64,000 bases of DNA from contig NZ_BDAI01000006.1 of NCBI RefSeq assembly GCF_002091755.1, forward strand, positions 200,996-264,995, given 5' to 3'. The DNA comes from Pseudomonas nitroreducens NBRC 12694 (GTDB lineage: Bacteria > Pseudomonadota > Gammaproteobacteria > Pseudomonadales > Pseudomonadaceae). Shown here one piece after another: positions 17,982-26,351 of this stretch. The first letter of the stretch is position 1. The number at the start of each line of letters is the position of its first letter. The translations under genes and the position numbers were made by a program. A model generated the notes under the pieces. The model was not told the DNA's origin and made no database searches. It worked only from the letters and a program-made list of their open reading frames with translations.

Positions 17982-19064
17982 TTAATCGCCGAGCGCGGCC
18001 AGCTGGTCGGCCTGGAACTCTTGCAGCAAGGGCTCGATCACTTGCTCCACCGCGCCTTCCATCACTTCGCCCAGGGAATACAGGGTCAGGTTGATGCGGT
18101 GATCGGTGACGCGCCCCTGAGGGAAATTGTAGGTGCGGATGCGCTCGGAGCGATCACCCGAACCGACCAGCAGCTTGCGCGTGCTGGCGATCGCCTGCTG
18201 GGCCGCGGCCTGCTGCTGGTCGTTGAGCTTGGCCGCCAGCCAGGCCATGGCCTTGGCGCGGTTCTTGTGCTGCGAACGCTCTTCCTGGCACTCGACCACA
18301 ATGCCCGACGGAATGTGCGTGATGCGCACCGCCGAGTCGGTCTTGTTCACGTGCTGGCCGCCGGCACCGGAGGAGCGGTAGGTGTCCACGCGCAGGTCGG
18401 CTGGGTTGATCTCGATGGCCGCCTGTTCGTCCGGCTCGGGCAGCACCGCGACGGTGCACGCCGAGGTGTGGATACGACCCTGGGACTCGGTCGCCGGCAC
18501 ACGCTGCACGCGGTGTGCGCCGGACTCGAACTTGAGCTTGGCGAAGACGCTTTCGCCCTCGACGCGGGCAATCACTTCCTTATAGCCGCCATGCTCTCCC
18601 TCGCTCTCGGACATGACTTCCACACGCCAGCCCTGCTTCTCGGCGTAGCGCGAGTACATGCGGAACAGGTCGCCGGAGAAGATCGCGGCTTCGTCGCCGC
18701 CGGTGCCGGCGCGGATTTCCAGGAAGACGTTGCGGCCGTCGTTGGGGTCCTTGGGCAGCAGCATGCGCTGCAGGCGGTCCTCCAGGCCAACCAGCGCACT
18801 CTTCGCTTCGGCGACCTCCTCCTCGGCCATTTCGCGCAGGTCCGGGTCGCTGTCCTTGAGCAGCGCCTGGGCGCCTTCAAGATCGGACTGCACCTTGCGG
18901 AACTCGCGGAAGGCAAGGATCACCGGCTCCACCTCGGCGTACTCACGGGAGTAGGCGCGGAACTTGGTCTGGTCGCTGATCACCTCGGCGTCGCCCAGGA
19001 GCGCAGTGAGCTCTTCGAAGCGATCGCTGAGGATATCCAGCTTTTTCAGGAGGGACGCTTTCAT
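17982..19064 (-). CDS. prfA: Peptide chain release factor 1
   Basis: Terminates translation at UAG and UAA. 360 aa, normal size. The GGQ peptidyl-hydrolysis loop reads SSGAGGQHVNKTDSAVRITH, and the codon-recognition tripeptide region is RVPATESQGRIHTSACTVAV (PAT, RF1 type). Its start overlaps the hemA stop by 4 bp, so expression is coupled. Confidence 0.98.
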   Translation of the reverse strand: MKASLLKKLDILSDRFEELTALLGDAEVISDQTKFRAYSREYAEVEPVILAFREFRKVQSDLEGAQALLKDSDPDLREMAEEEVAEAKSALVGLEDRLQRMLLPKDPNDGRNVFLEIRAGTGGDEAAIFSGDLFRMYSRYAEKQGWRVEVMSESEGEHGGYKEVIARVEGESVFAKLKFESGAHRVQRVPATESQGRIHTSACTVAVLPEPDEQAAIEINPADLRVDTYRSSGAGGQHVNKTDSAVRITHIPSGIVVECQEERSQHKNRAKAMAWLAAKLNDQQQAAAQQAIASTRKLLVGSGDRSERIRTYNFPQGRVTDHRINLTLYSLGEVMEGAVEQVIEPLLQEFQADQLAALGD

Positions 19065-20329
19065 CGCTTGTCAGTGCCCTCCTCGAGGGCGAACAGTTCC
19101 TGCGCGACGGCCAGCGCATCGATGCGGCCCTCGGCGGAGAGTTTCTTCATCTGCACGCTGGGGGCGTGCAGCAATTTATTGGTCAGGCCACGGCTGAGCT
19201 GGGCGATGACTTCCATCGGGTCGGCGCCATTGGCCAGCAGACGCTGGGCCTTCTGGGTTTCCTCGTCGCGCAGGCGCTCGGCCTGCTGGCGATAGGCGCG
19301 CAGCACGTCGACCGCGGCCAGTTCGCGCAGGCGCTGCATGAACTCGACGACGCCATCGCCGACAAGCTCCTCAGCGGCCTGGGCGGCGCCCTGGCGGCTC
19401 TTGAGGTTCTCGGCGACCACTTCGTGGAGGTCGTCGACGCTATAGAGGTAGACGTCTTCCAGCTCGCCGACTTCCGGCTCGATATCGCGCGGCACGGCGA
19501 TATCGACCATGAACATCGGCTTGTGCCGGCGCTGCTTCAAGGCTCGCTCCACCGCGCCCTTGCCGAGGATGGGCAACTGGCTGGCGGTGGAACTGATGAC
19601 GATGTCGCTGTTGACCAGCTCGTCCGGCATGTCTGCCAGCAGGATGGCGCGTGCGCCGAACTGCTCGGCCAGTTGGCTGGCTCGCTCCAGGGTGCGGTTG
19701 GCGACCACGATGCGCTTCACGCCCTGCTCGTGCAGGTGGCGAGCGACCAGCGTGATGGTCTCGCCGGCGCCGATCAGCAACGCCTGGCTGCGGCTCAGGT
19801 CGCTGAATATCTGCCGGGCCAGGCTTACAGCGGCGAATGCGACCGACACCGGGTTCTCGCCGATGGCCGTGTCGGTGCGCACGGTCTTGGCGGTGCTGAA
19901 GGTAGCCTGGAACAGGCGCCCGAGCATCGGCCCGACGGTGCCGGCCTCGCGGGCCACCGCGTAGGCGGACTTCATCTGCCCGAGGATCTGCGGCTCGCCC
20001 AGTACCATGGAGTCCAGGCCGGCCGCGACGCGCATCATGTGGCGCACGGCTTCCTCGTCCTGGTGGACGTAGGCGCAGGCGCGCAGGTCATCGATGCCCA
20101 GGTTGTGGTAATCGGCCAGCCAGGCCAGCACGTCGCCGGCATCCGGGTGTTCGATCTCCAGGTAGAGCTCGCTGCGGTTGCAGGTGGAGAGGATCGCGGC
20201 CTCGCGGCTGGAGGTCAGCCTGCACAGCAGCTGCAGGGCCTCGACCATCTGCTCGGGAGTAAAAGCCACGCGCTCGCGCACGGCCACGGACGCGGTCTTG
20301 TGGTTGATGCCGAGGGCAATGAAGGCCAT
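19061..20329 (-). CDS. hemA: Glutamyl-tRNA reductase HemA
   Basis: Reduces glutamyl-tRNA to glutamate-1-semialdehyde, the first committed step of tetrapyrrole synthesis. 422 aa. It starts MAFIALGINHKTASVAVRER; the catalytic Cys is in ILSTCNRSELYLE, and the NADPH domain contains LLIGAGETITLVARHLHEQ. The C-terminal dimerisation domain is complete. First gene of the leftward operon, divergent from the TPR-lolB-ispE operon across a 188-bp shared upstream region. Confidence 0.97.
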   Translation of the reverse strand: MAFIALGINHKTASVAVRERVAFTPEQMVEALQLLCRLTSSREAAILSTCNRSELYLEIEHPDAGDVLAWLADYHNLGIDDLRACAYVHQDEEAVRHMMRVAAGLDSMVLGEPQILGQMKSAYAVAREAGTVGPMLGRLFQATFSTAKTVRTDTAIGENPVSVAFAAVSLARQIFSDLSRSQALLIGAGETITLVARHLHEQGVKRIVVANRTLERASQLAEQFGARAILLADMPDELVNSDIVISSTASQLPILGKGAVERALKQRRHKPMFMVDIAVPRDIEPEVGELEDVYLYSVDDLHEVVAENLKSRQGAAQAAEELVGDGVVEFMQRLRELAAVDVLRAYRQQAERLRDEETQKAQRLLANGADPMEVIAQLSRGLTNKLLHAPSVQMKKLSAEGRIDALAVAQELFALEEGTDKR

Positions 20330-20517
20330 GCAGAATCGCTGATGCTGATCGGAAAGCCCGCAATTGTCCTACTTAGGCCAGTGAAGGACAACCACCCGCG
20401 ACGTATCGCACACTGCAAATCGTATACAGGCCATCCAGCGGCGCTTGCCCATGGGATTGGCACTTTCCTTATGTCATGATGGTCCCATTTCGCAGGTCAG
20501 GCCCTCGTCCTTCCTCT

Positions 20518-22242
20518 ATGAACAAGTCTCTTGCGCTGCTGACTGCTCTGCTGCTGCTCGGCGGCTGCCAGTCTCTTACACAGAAAAATTCCGACAGTGC
20601 TTCCGCGGAGAAGGACAAGGCCGCGGCTGCCCAGAAGGACCAGAAGTACGGCTCCTTCAGCGAGGACACGATGTTCTCGCTACTGACCGCCGAACTGGCA
20701 GGCCAGCGCAACCGCTTCGACATCGCCCTCGCCAACTATGTCGAGCAGGCCAAGGAAACCCGCGACCCGGGCGTCGCCGAGCGCGCGTTCCGCATCGCCG
20801 AATACCTGGGCGCCGACCAGGAAGCCCTGGACACCTCGCTGATCTGGGCCAAGGCCGCGCCGGACAACCTCGACGCCCAGCGCGCCGCCGCCATCCAGCT
20901 GGCGCGCACCGGGCAGTACGACGAATCCATGGTGTACATGGAGAAAGTCCTCAATGGCCAGGGCGACACCCACTTCGACTTCCTCGCGCTGTCCGCCGCC
21001 GAGACCGACCCGGATACCCGCGCAGGCCTCTTGCAGAGCTTCGATCGCCTGTTGAAGAAGTACCCGGACAACGGCCAGTTGCTGTTCGGCAAGGCCCTGC
21101 TGCTGCAACAGGACGGCCGCCCGCAGGAAGCCCTGCACCTGCTCGAAGACAATTCCGCCAGCAAGCACGACGTCGCCCCGCTGCTGCTGCGCGCCCGCCT
21201 GCTGCAGAGCATGAAGCGCAGCGATGAAGCGCTGCCACTGCTCAAGGCCGGCATCAAGGAACACCCGGACGACAAGCGCGTCCACCTCGCCTACGCCCGC
21301 CTGCTGGTGGAGCAGAACCGCCTGGAAGACGCCAAGGCCGAGTTCTCCGCGCTGGTCGAGCAATTCCCCGATGACGACGACCTGCGCTTCTCCCTGGCCC
21401 TGGTCTGCCTCGAAGCCCAGGCCTGGGACGAGGCCAAGGTCTACCTGCAGGAACTGGTGGAGCGCGACAGCCACGTCGACTCCGCCCACTTCAACCTGGG
21501 CCGCCTGGCCGAGGAGCAGAAGGACCCGGAAACCGCGCTCAAGGAGTACGCCCTGGTCGGACCGGGCAACGACTTCCTCCCGGCCCAGCTGCGCTCCACC
21601 GAGATCCTGCTGGACCAGAAACGCTATGACGATGCCTCGCGCCGCCTCGCCGAAACCCGCGACCGCCAACCGGACTACGCCATCCAGCTGTACCTGATCG
21701 AAGCGGAAGGCCTGTCCAACCGCGACCAGGTCGATCGCGCCTGGAGCGTCATCCAGCAAGGCCTCAAGCAGTTCCCGGACGACCTCAACCTGCTCTACAC
21801 CCGTTCCATGCTCGCCGAGAAGCGCAACGATCTCGCACAGATGGAGCAGGACCTGCGCCTGATTATCCAGCGCGAGCCGGACAACGCCATGGCGCTCAAC
21901 GCGCTGGGCTACACCCTGGCCGACCGCACCACCCGCTACAGCGAAGCCCGCGACCTGATCCAGAAGGCCCACTCGCTGAACCCGGACGACCCGGCGATCC
22001 TCGACAGCCTGGGCTGGGTGAATTATCGCCTGGGCAACCTCAGCGAAGCGGAAACTTACCTGCGCAAGGCGCTGGAACGCTTCCCCGACCACGAAGTGGC
22101 CGCACACCTGGGCGAAGTACTCTGGGCCCAGGGCAAGCAGAGCGAAGCCCGCAAGGTCTGGGCCACCGCCCTGCAAAGCCAGCCTGACAGCGCCGTCCTG
22201 CGCGACACCATGTTGCGCCTGACCGGCTCCGGAACCCTCTGA
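20518..22242 (+). CDS. TPR-repeat lipoprotein
   Basis: 574-aa outer-membrane or periplasmic lipoprotein. The ATG at 20518 gives a short signal with lipobox (LLLLGGCQS), so an upstream ATG at 20476 is unlikely. The rest is a long array of tetratricopeptide repeats, e.g. ALNALGYTLADRTTRYSEA, ILDSLGWVNYRLGNLSEAET and SALVEQFPDDDDLRFSLALV, used in protein-protein contacts. The orthologue (position of PA4667) is conserved next to lolB in pseudomonads. A role in envelope assembly is inferred from context only. Confidence 0.9.
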   Translation: MNKSLALLTALLLLGGCQSLTQKNSDSASAEKDKAAAAQKDQKYGSFSEDTMFSLLTAELAGQRNRFDIALANYVEQAKETRDPGVAERAFRIAEYLGADQEALDTSLIWAKAAPDNLDAQRAAAIQLARTGQYDESMVYMEKVLNGQGDTHFDFLALSAAETDPDTRAGLLQSFDRLLKKYPDNGQLLFGKALLLQQDGRPQEALHLLEDNSASKHDVAPLLLRARLLQSMKRSDEALPLLKAGIKEHPDDKRVHLAYARLLVEQNRLEDAKAEFSALVEQFPDDDDLRFSLALVCLEAQAWDEAKVYLQELVERDSHVDSAHFNLGRLAEEQKDPETALKEYALVGPGNDFLPAQLRSTEILLDQKRYDDASRRLAETRDRQPDYAIQLYLIEAEGLSNRDQVDRAWSVIQQGLKQFPDDLNLLYTRSMLAEKRNDLAQMEQDLRLIIQREPDNAMALNALGYTLADRTTRYSEARDLIQKAHSLNPDDPAILDSLGWVNYRLGNLSEAETYLRKALERFPDHEVAAHLGEVLWAQGKQSEARKVWATALQSQPDSAVLRDTMLRLTGSGTL

Positions 22243-22245
22243 TTT

Positions 22246-22875
22246 ATGCGTTTACGTCACCTGATCGGCGCTGCCGCGCTGGCCCTGCTGGCCGGCTGCT
22301 CCAGCTTCGGCACCCACGAAGCCCTGGAAGGCCAGGGCAACGCCACCGCCTGGAATGCCCACAAGGCCCGTATCGCCACCCTCGACGGCTGGCAGATCGA
22401 CGGCAAGGTCGGCATCCGCGCGCCCAAGGATTCGGGCAGCGGCACCCTGTTCTGGCTGCAGCGCCAGGACTACTACGACATCCGCCTGTCCGGCCCGCTC
22501 GGCCGCGGCGCCGCGCGGCTGACCGGCCGCGAAGGCGCCGTGACCCTCGAAGTCGCCGGCCAGGGCCGCTATGAAGCCGCCTCCCCCGAAGAGTTGCTGG
22601 AACAGCAGATGGGCTGGCGCCTGCCGGTTTCCCACCTGCTCTGGTGGATTCGCGGCCTGCCCGCCCCGGACAGCAAGAGTCGCCTGACCCTCGACAGCGA
22701 CAGCCGCCTGGCCAGGCTGCAACAGGACGGCTGGGACGTGGAATACACCCGCTACAGCGAACAGAACGGCTACTGGCTGCCCGAGCGCCTGAAGCTGCAC
22801 GGCCAGGACCTGGACGTCACCCTGGTGGTGAAAACCTGGCAACCGCGCCAGCTGGGCCAGGCGAGCCAGCAGTGA
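22246..22875 (+). CDS. lolB: Outer-membrane lipoprotein receptor LolB
   Basis: Accepts lipoproteins from LolA and inserts them in the outer membrane. 209 aa with signal MRLRHLIGAAALALLAGCSS (lipobox LAGC). The body has the expected WQIDGKVGIRAPKDSGSGTL strand pair and a membrane-targeting hydrophobic loop region. Three bases separate it from the TPR gene and one from ispE, so it is in one operon. Confidence 0.94.
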   Translation: MRLRHLIGAAALALLAGCSSFGTHEALEGQGNATAWNAHKARIATLDGWQIDGKVGIRAPKDSGSGTLFWLQRQDYYDIRLSGPLGRGAARLTGREGAVTLEVAGQGRYEAASPEELLEQQMGWRLPVSHLLWWIRGLPAPDSKSRLTLDSDSRLARLQQDGWDVEYTRYSEQNGYWLPERLKLHGQDLDVTLVVKTWQPRQLGQASQQ

Positions 22876-22876
22876 C

Positions 22877-23725
22877 ATGCAAGACCGCCTGACCCTGCCG
22901 GCACCGGCCAAGCTCAACCTGTTCCTGCACATCATCGGTCGCCGCGCCGACGGCTACCACGAGTTGCAGACCCTGTTCCAATTTCTCGATCATGGCGACG
23001 AACTCCAGTTCGCTGTGCGCGAGGACGGCGAAATCCGCCTGAACACCGACATCGCAGGCGTGCCCCACGACAGCAACCTGATCGTGAAAGCCGCACGCCG
23101 GCTGCAGGAACAATCCGGCACGAAGCTGGGCGCCGATGTCTGGCTGGACAAGCGCCTGCCCATGGGCGGTGGCATTGGCGGCGGCAGTTCCGATGCCGCC
23201 ACTGCCCTGCTGGCGCTGAATCATTTGTGGTCACTGGACTGGGACGAAGACCGCCTTGCCGCACTGGGCCTGAGCCTGGGCGCAGACGTCCCGGTATTCG
23301 TACGCGGCCGAGCGGCATTTGCCGAAGGCGTCGGCGAGCAGCTCACGCCAGTGGAACTCGACGAGCCCTGGTTCCTCGTCGTTGTGCCGCAAGTCTTTGT
23401 CTCCACAGCAGAAGTTTTCTCCGATCCCGAGTTGACACGGGATACTCCGCCCATTAAAGTTCGCAGCCTTCTCGGGGTGGACGGTCATAACGACTGCCAG
23501 CCGGTCGTCGAGAAGCGTTACCCGGATGTACGTAACGCACTGATCCAGCTAGGTAAATTTACCGAAGCGAGATTGACCGGCACCGGAGCTTGTGTGTTTG
23601 GGAGCTTCCCAAACAAGGGCGATGCTGATAAAGTTCGCCGCCAACTTCCGGCCACTCTGCCGAGTTTTGTTGCCCAGGGCCGTAACATCTCGATGTTGCA
23701 CCGAAAGCTGCAAGGCCAGGCCTGA
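22877..23725 (+). CDS. ispE: 4-diphosphocytidyl-2-C-methyl-D-erythritol kinase IspE
   Basis: GHMP kinase of the MEP isoprenoid pathway. 282 aa. LPAPAKLNLFLHIIGRRADG opens the protein, and the ATP loop PMGGGIGGGSSDAATALLAL is intact. The C-terminal third (from about 23400) is visibly less GC-rich than the N-terminal part and contains a promoter-like sequence (see 23432-23460). Its order lolB-ispE-tRNA-Gln-prs is conserved in Pseudomonas. Confidence 0.96.
   Translation: MQDRLTLPAPAKLNLFLHIIGRRADGYHELQTLFQFLDHGDELQFAVREDGEIRLNTDIAGVPHDSNLIVKAARRLQEQSGTKLGADVWLDKRLPMGGGIGGGSSDAATALLALNHLWSLDWDEDRLAALGLSLGADVPVFVRGRAAFAEGVGEQLTPVELDEPWFLVVVPQVFVSTAEVFSDPELTRDTPPIKVRSLLGVDGHNDCQPVVEKRYPDVRNALIQLGKFTEARLTGTGACVFGSFPNKGDADKVRRQLPATLPSFVAQGRNISMLHRKLQGQA
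23432..23460 (+). promoter_or_regulatory. Promoter-like sequence inside ispE
   Basis: TTGACA (23432-23437), 17-bp spacer, TAAAGT (23455-23460): a near-consensus sigma-70 promoter within the coding region, about 300 bp before the first tRNA-Gln. It could drive the tRNA-Gln-prs-rplY group separately from the lolB operon. Confidence 0.5.
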
Positions 23726-23755
23726 GAAGCAGTAATGTAATCGGTTGTACGATAC

Positions 23756-23830
23756 AGGGGCGTCGCCAAGCGGTAAGGCAGCAGGTTTTGATCCTGCCAT
23801 GCGTTGGTTCGAATCCAGCCGCCCCTGCCA
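23756..23830 (+). tRNA. tRNA-Gln (TTG), copy 1
   Basis: 75-nt cloverleaf with CCA encoded. Acceptor AGGGGCG pairs with CGCCCCT, anticodon stem GCAGG/CCTGC with loop TTTTGAT (anticodon TTG at 23788-23790), and T-arm GGTTCGAATCC. Confidence 0.97.
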
Positions 23831-23892
23831 TTAACCCAAGGGGTTATACGTACAGCGTCAACGAACACATTGCTCCGCAAGTTGTAAGCTAC

Positions 23893-23967
23893 AGGGGCGT
23901 CGCCAAGCGGTAAGGCAGCAGGTTTTGATCCTGCCATGCGTTGGTTCGAATCCAGCCGCCCCTGCCA
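23893..23967 (+). tRNA. tRNA-Gln (TTG), copy 2
   Basis: Identical over all 75 nt to the copy at 23756, 62 bp downstream. The spacer is not duplicated. Its 3' end lies 52 bp before the prs start codon. Confidence 0.97.
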
Positions 23968-24019
23968 TTTTCTTCTGGCTCAACCGGGCCTACCCTCAAG
24001 CCGACACAGGTACCGCAGC

Positions 24020-24961
24020 GTGTCCAAAATGATGGTTTTCACGGGGAACGCCAACCCCGATCTGGCACGCCGTGTCGTACGGCAGCTGCACATCCCCCTC
24101 GGTGACGTTTCTGTCGGCAAGTTCTCCGACGGCGAGATCAGCGTTGAAATCAACGAAAACGTTCGTGGTAAGGACGTCTTCCTGATTCAACCGACCTGCG
24201 CACCGACCAACGACAACCTGATGGAACTGGTGGTGATGGCCGATGCCTTCCGCCGCTCCTCGGCGACTCGTATCACGGCAGTCATCCCCTACTTCGGTTA
24301 CGCCCGCCAGGATCGCCGCCCGCGTTCCGCTCGCGTGGCCATCAGCGCCAAAGTCGTTGCCGACATGCTGACCGTCGTAGGCGTCAACCGCGTACTCACC
24401 GTTGACCTGCACGCCGACCAGATCCAGGGCTTCTTCGATATCCCCGTCGACAACATCTACGGCTCGCCCGTACTGGTCGACGACATCGAAGACCAGCGCT
24501 TCGAGAACCTGATGATCGTCTCCCCGGACATCGGTGGAGTGGTGCGTGCGCGCGCCGTCGCCAAGTCCCTGGGCGTCGACCTGGCCATCATCGACAAACG
24601 TCGTCCGAAGGCCAACCAGTCCGAAGTCATGCACATCATCGGTGATGTCGAAGGCCGTACCTGCGTACTGGTCGACGACATGGTCGATACCGCCGGCACC
24701 CTCGGCCACGCCGCCAAGGCTCTGAAAGAGCACGGCGCCGCCAAGGTCATCGCCTACTGCACCCACCCGGTGCTGTCCGGCCGCGCCATCGAGAACATCG
24801 AGAACTCCGTACTGGACGAGTTGGTGGTGACCAACACCATCCCGCTGTCCGCTGCTGCACAAGCCTGTGGCCGCATCCGCCAGCTGGACATCGCTCCGGT
24901 TGTCGCTGAAGCCATGCGCCGCATCAGCAATGAAGAATCGATCAGTGCCATGTTCCGCTAA
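24020..24961 (+). CDS. prs: Ribose-phosphate pyrophosphokinase
   Basis: Makes PRPP from ribose-5-phosphate and ATP for nucleotide, His and Trp synthesis. 313 aa from a GTG at 24020 (VSKMMVFTGNANPDLARR), which gives the length known for Pseudomonas Prs; a frame extending back into the tRNA gene is an artefact. The PRPP-binding loop CVLVDDMVDTAGTL and catalytic loop DKRRPKANQSEV are present, as is the cation site VLTVDLHADQIQGFF. Confidence 0.97.
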   Translation: MSKMMVFTGNANPDLARRVVRQLHIPLGDVSVGKFSDGEISVEINENVRGKDVFLIQPTCAPTNDNLMELVVMADAFRRSSATRITAVIPYFGYARQDRRPRSARVAISAKVVADMLTVVGVNRVLTVDLHADQIQGFFDIPVDNIYGSPVLVDDIEDQRFENLMIVSPDIGGVVRARAVAKSLGVDLAIIDKRRPKANQSEVMHIIGDVEGRTCVLVDDMVDTAGTLGHAAKALKEHGAAKVIAYCTHPVLSGRAIENIENSVLDELVVTNTIPLSAAAQACGRIRQLDIAPVVAEAMRRISNEESISAMFR

Positions 24962-25013
24962 GGCGGAACAGGCCTGACGTAAAGCGCTTCGCCATGTCGG
25001 CGGAGCATCAGCA

Positions 25014-25062
25014 AAATCGCCCGAACGCTGGTCGCAAGCGTCCGGGCGATCTTGTCATTTTG
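25014..25062 (+). promoter_or_regulatory. Stem-loop in the rplY leader
   Basis: ATCGCCCG-A-ACGC (25016-25028) pairs with GCGT-C-CGGGCGAT (25038-25050), followed by CTTGTCATTTT and then the GGAG ribosome site of rplY. Could be a weak terminator after prs, an attenuator or an autoregulatory site for L25. Confidence 0.5.
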
Positions 25063-25073
25063 GAGATAGTCAA

Positions 25074-25688
25074 ATGGTTGATTTTGTACTGAATGCCCAA
25101 GAGCGTTCCGACCTGGGGAAAGGTGCGAGCCGCCGCCTGCGTCGTAATGCTGGCCTGATCCCGGCTGTGATCTACGGTGGCGAAAAAGCCCCGCAATCCG
25201 TCACCCTGGAACTGCGCGAGATTTCCAAACTGCTGGAAAACGAGGCTGCCTTCAGCCACGTGATCAGCCTGAACGTCGGTTCCGCCAAGGAAACCGTACT
25301 GATCAAGGCCCTGCAGCGCCATCCGTCCAAAGGCTTCGTCATGCACGCTGACTTCCAGCGCGTCGTTGCCGGCCAGAAGCTGACCGCTCACGTTCCGCTG
25401 CACTTCCTGAACGAAGCCACTGCTGCTGGCGTCAAGACTGGCGGCGGCGAGATCTCCCACGTGATCTCCGAAGTCGAAGTTTCCTGCCTGCCGAAAGACC
25501 TGCCGGAATTCATCGAAGTCGACCTGGCCAAGGTAGAACTGGGTCAGATCGTTCACCTGTCCGACCTGAAACTGCCCAAAGGCGTAGAGCTGGTGCAACT
25601 GGCCCACGGTAACGACCTGGCCGTCGCCAACATCCACGCTTCCCGCGTAGTGAAAGAAGAAGGTGAAGGCGAAGCTGCTGCCGAGTAA
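25074..25688 (+). CDS. rplY: 50S ribosomal protein L25/CTC
   Basis: 5S rRNA-binding ribosomal protein of the long (CTC) type. 204 aa, with an N-terminal L25 domain (DFVLNAQERSDLGKGASRRL, AVIYGGEKAPQSVTL) and a C-terminal TL5/CTC beta domain ending in an acidic tail EEGEGEAAAE. GGAG lies 8 bp before the ATG. It sits between prs and pth, the conserved bacterial order. Confidence 0.97.
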   Translation: MVDFVLNAQERSDLGKGASRRLRRNAGLIPAVIYGGEKAPQSVTLELREISKLLENEAAFSHVISLNVGSAKETVLIKALQRHPSKGFVMHADFQRVVAGQKLTAHVPLHFLNEATAAGVKTGGGEISHVISEVEVSCLPKDLPEFIEVDLAKVELGQIVHLSDLKLPKGVELVQLAHGNDLAVANIHASRVVKEEGEGEAAAE

Positions 25689-25726
25689 TCGCGCGCACCA
25701 TTGCCTTTAAGGAAGGGGCCCCCGTC

Positions 25727-26311
25727 GTGACTGCCGTACAACTGATCGTTGGCCTGGGAAATCCAGGCCCTGAATACGACCAGACCCGGCATAACGCGGG
25801 GGCCCTTTTCGTTGAGCGACTGGCGGACGCGCAACGCGCGAACCTGTCTCTCGACAAGAAGTACTTCGGCCTGGTCGGCAAGTTCAGCCACAAGGGCCGC
25901 GACGTTCGTCTACTGATTCCCACCACCTACATGAACCGCAGCGGCCAGGCCGTGGCGGCGCTCGCCGGATTCTTCCGCATTCCGGTCGAAGCCATCCTGG
26001 TGGCCCACGACGAACTCGACATGCCTCCCGGCGTCGCCAAGCTCAAGAAGGGCGGCGGACACGGCGGGCACAACGGACTGCGCGACATCATCGCCCAGCT
26101 CGGCAACCAGAACGGTTTCCATCGCCTGCGGCTTGGCATCGGCCATCCGGGGCACAGCAGCCTGGTTTCCGGTTTCGTTCTCGGTCGCGCCCCGCGCGCC
26201 GAACAGGAACTGCTCGATACCAGCATCGACTTCGCCCTCGGCGTGCTGCCGGAAATGCTCGACGGGGATTGGCCCCGCGCGATGCAGAAGCTGCACAGCC
26301 AGAAGGCCTGA
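25727..26311 (+). CDS. pth: Peptidyl-tRNA hydrolase
   Basis: Releases peptides from drop-off peptidyl-tRNAs. 194 aa starting at a GTG (25727) with AAGGAAGGGG upstream. Family signatures are LIVGLGNPGPEYDQTRHNAG, with the catalytic His, and KGGGHGGHNGLRDI. Follows rplY by 38 bp. Confidence 0.97.
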   Translation: MTAVQLIVGLGNPGPEYDQTRHNAGALFVERLADAQRANLSLDKKYFGLVGKFSHKGRDVRLLIPTTYMNRSGQAVAALAGFFRIPVEAILVAHDELDMPPGVAKLKKGGGHGGHNGLRDIIAQLGNQNGFHRLRLGIGHPGHSSLVSGFVLGRAPRAEQELLDTSIDFALGVLPEMLDGDWPRAMQKLHSQKA

Positions 26312-26351
26312 TTACACCTCTATTTCCGCCACGTGGCGCGAGGGACCTAGC

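Noticed and set aside
20680..22176. 498-codon minus-strand frame
   Set aside because: Shadow of the TPR lipoprotein gene, which has a lipobox and recognised repeats.
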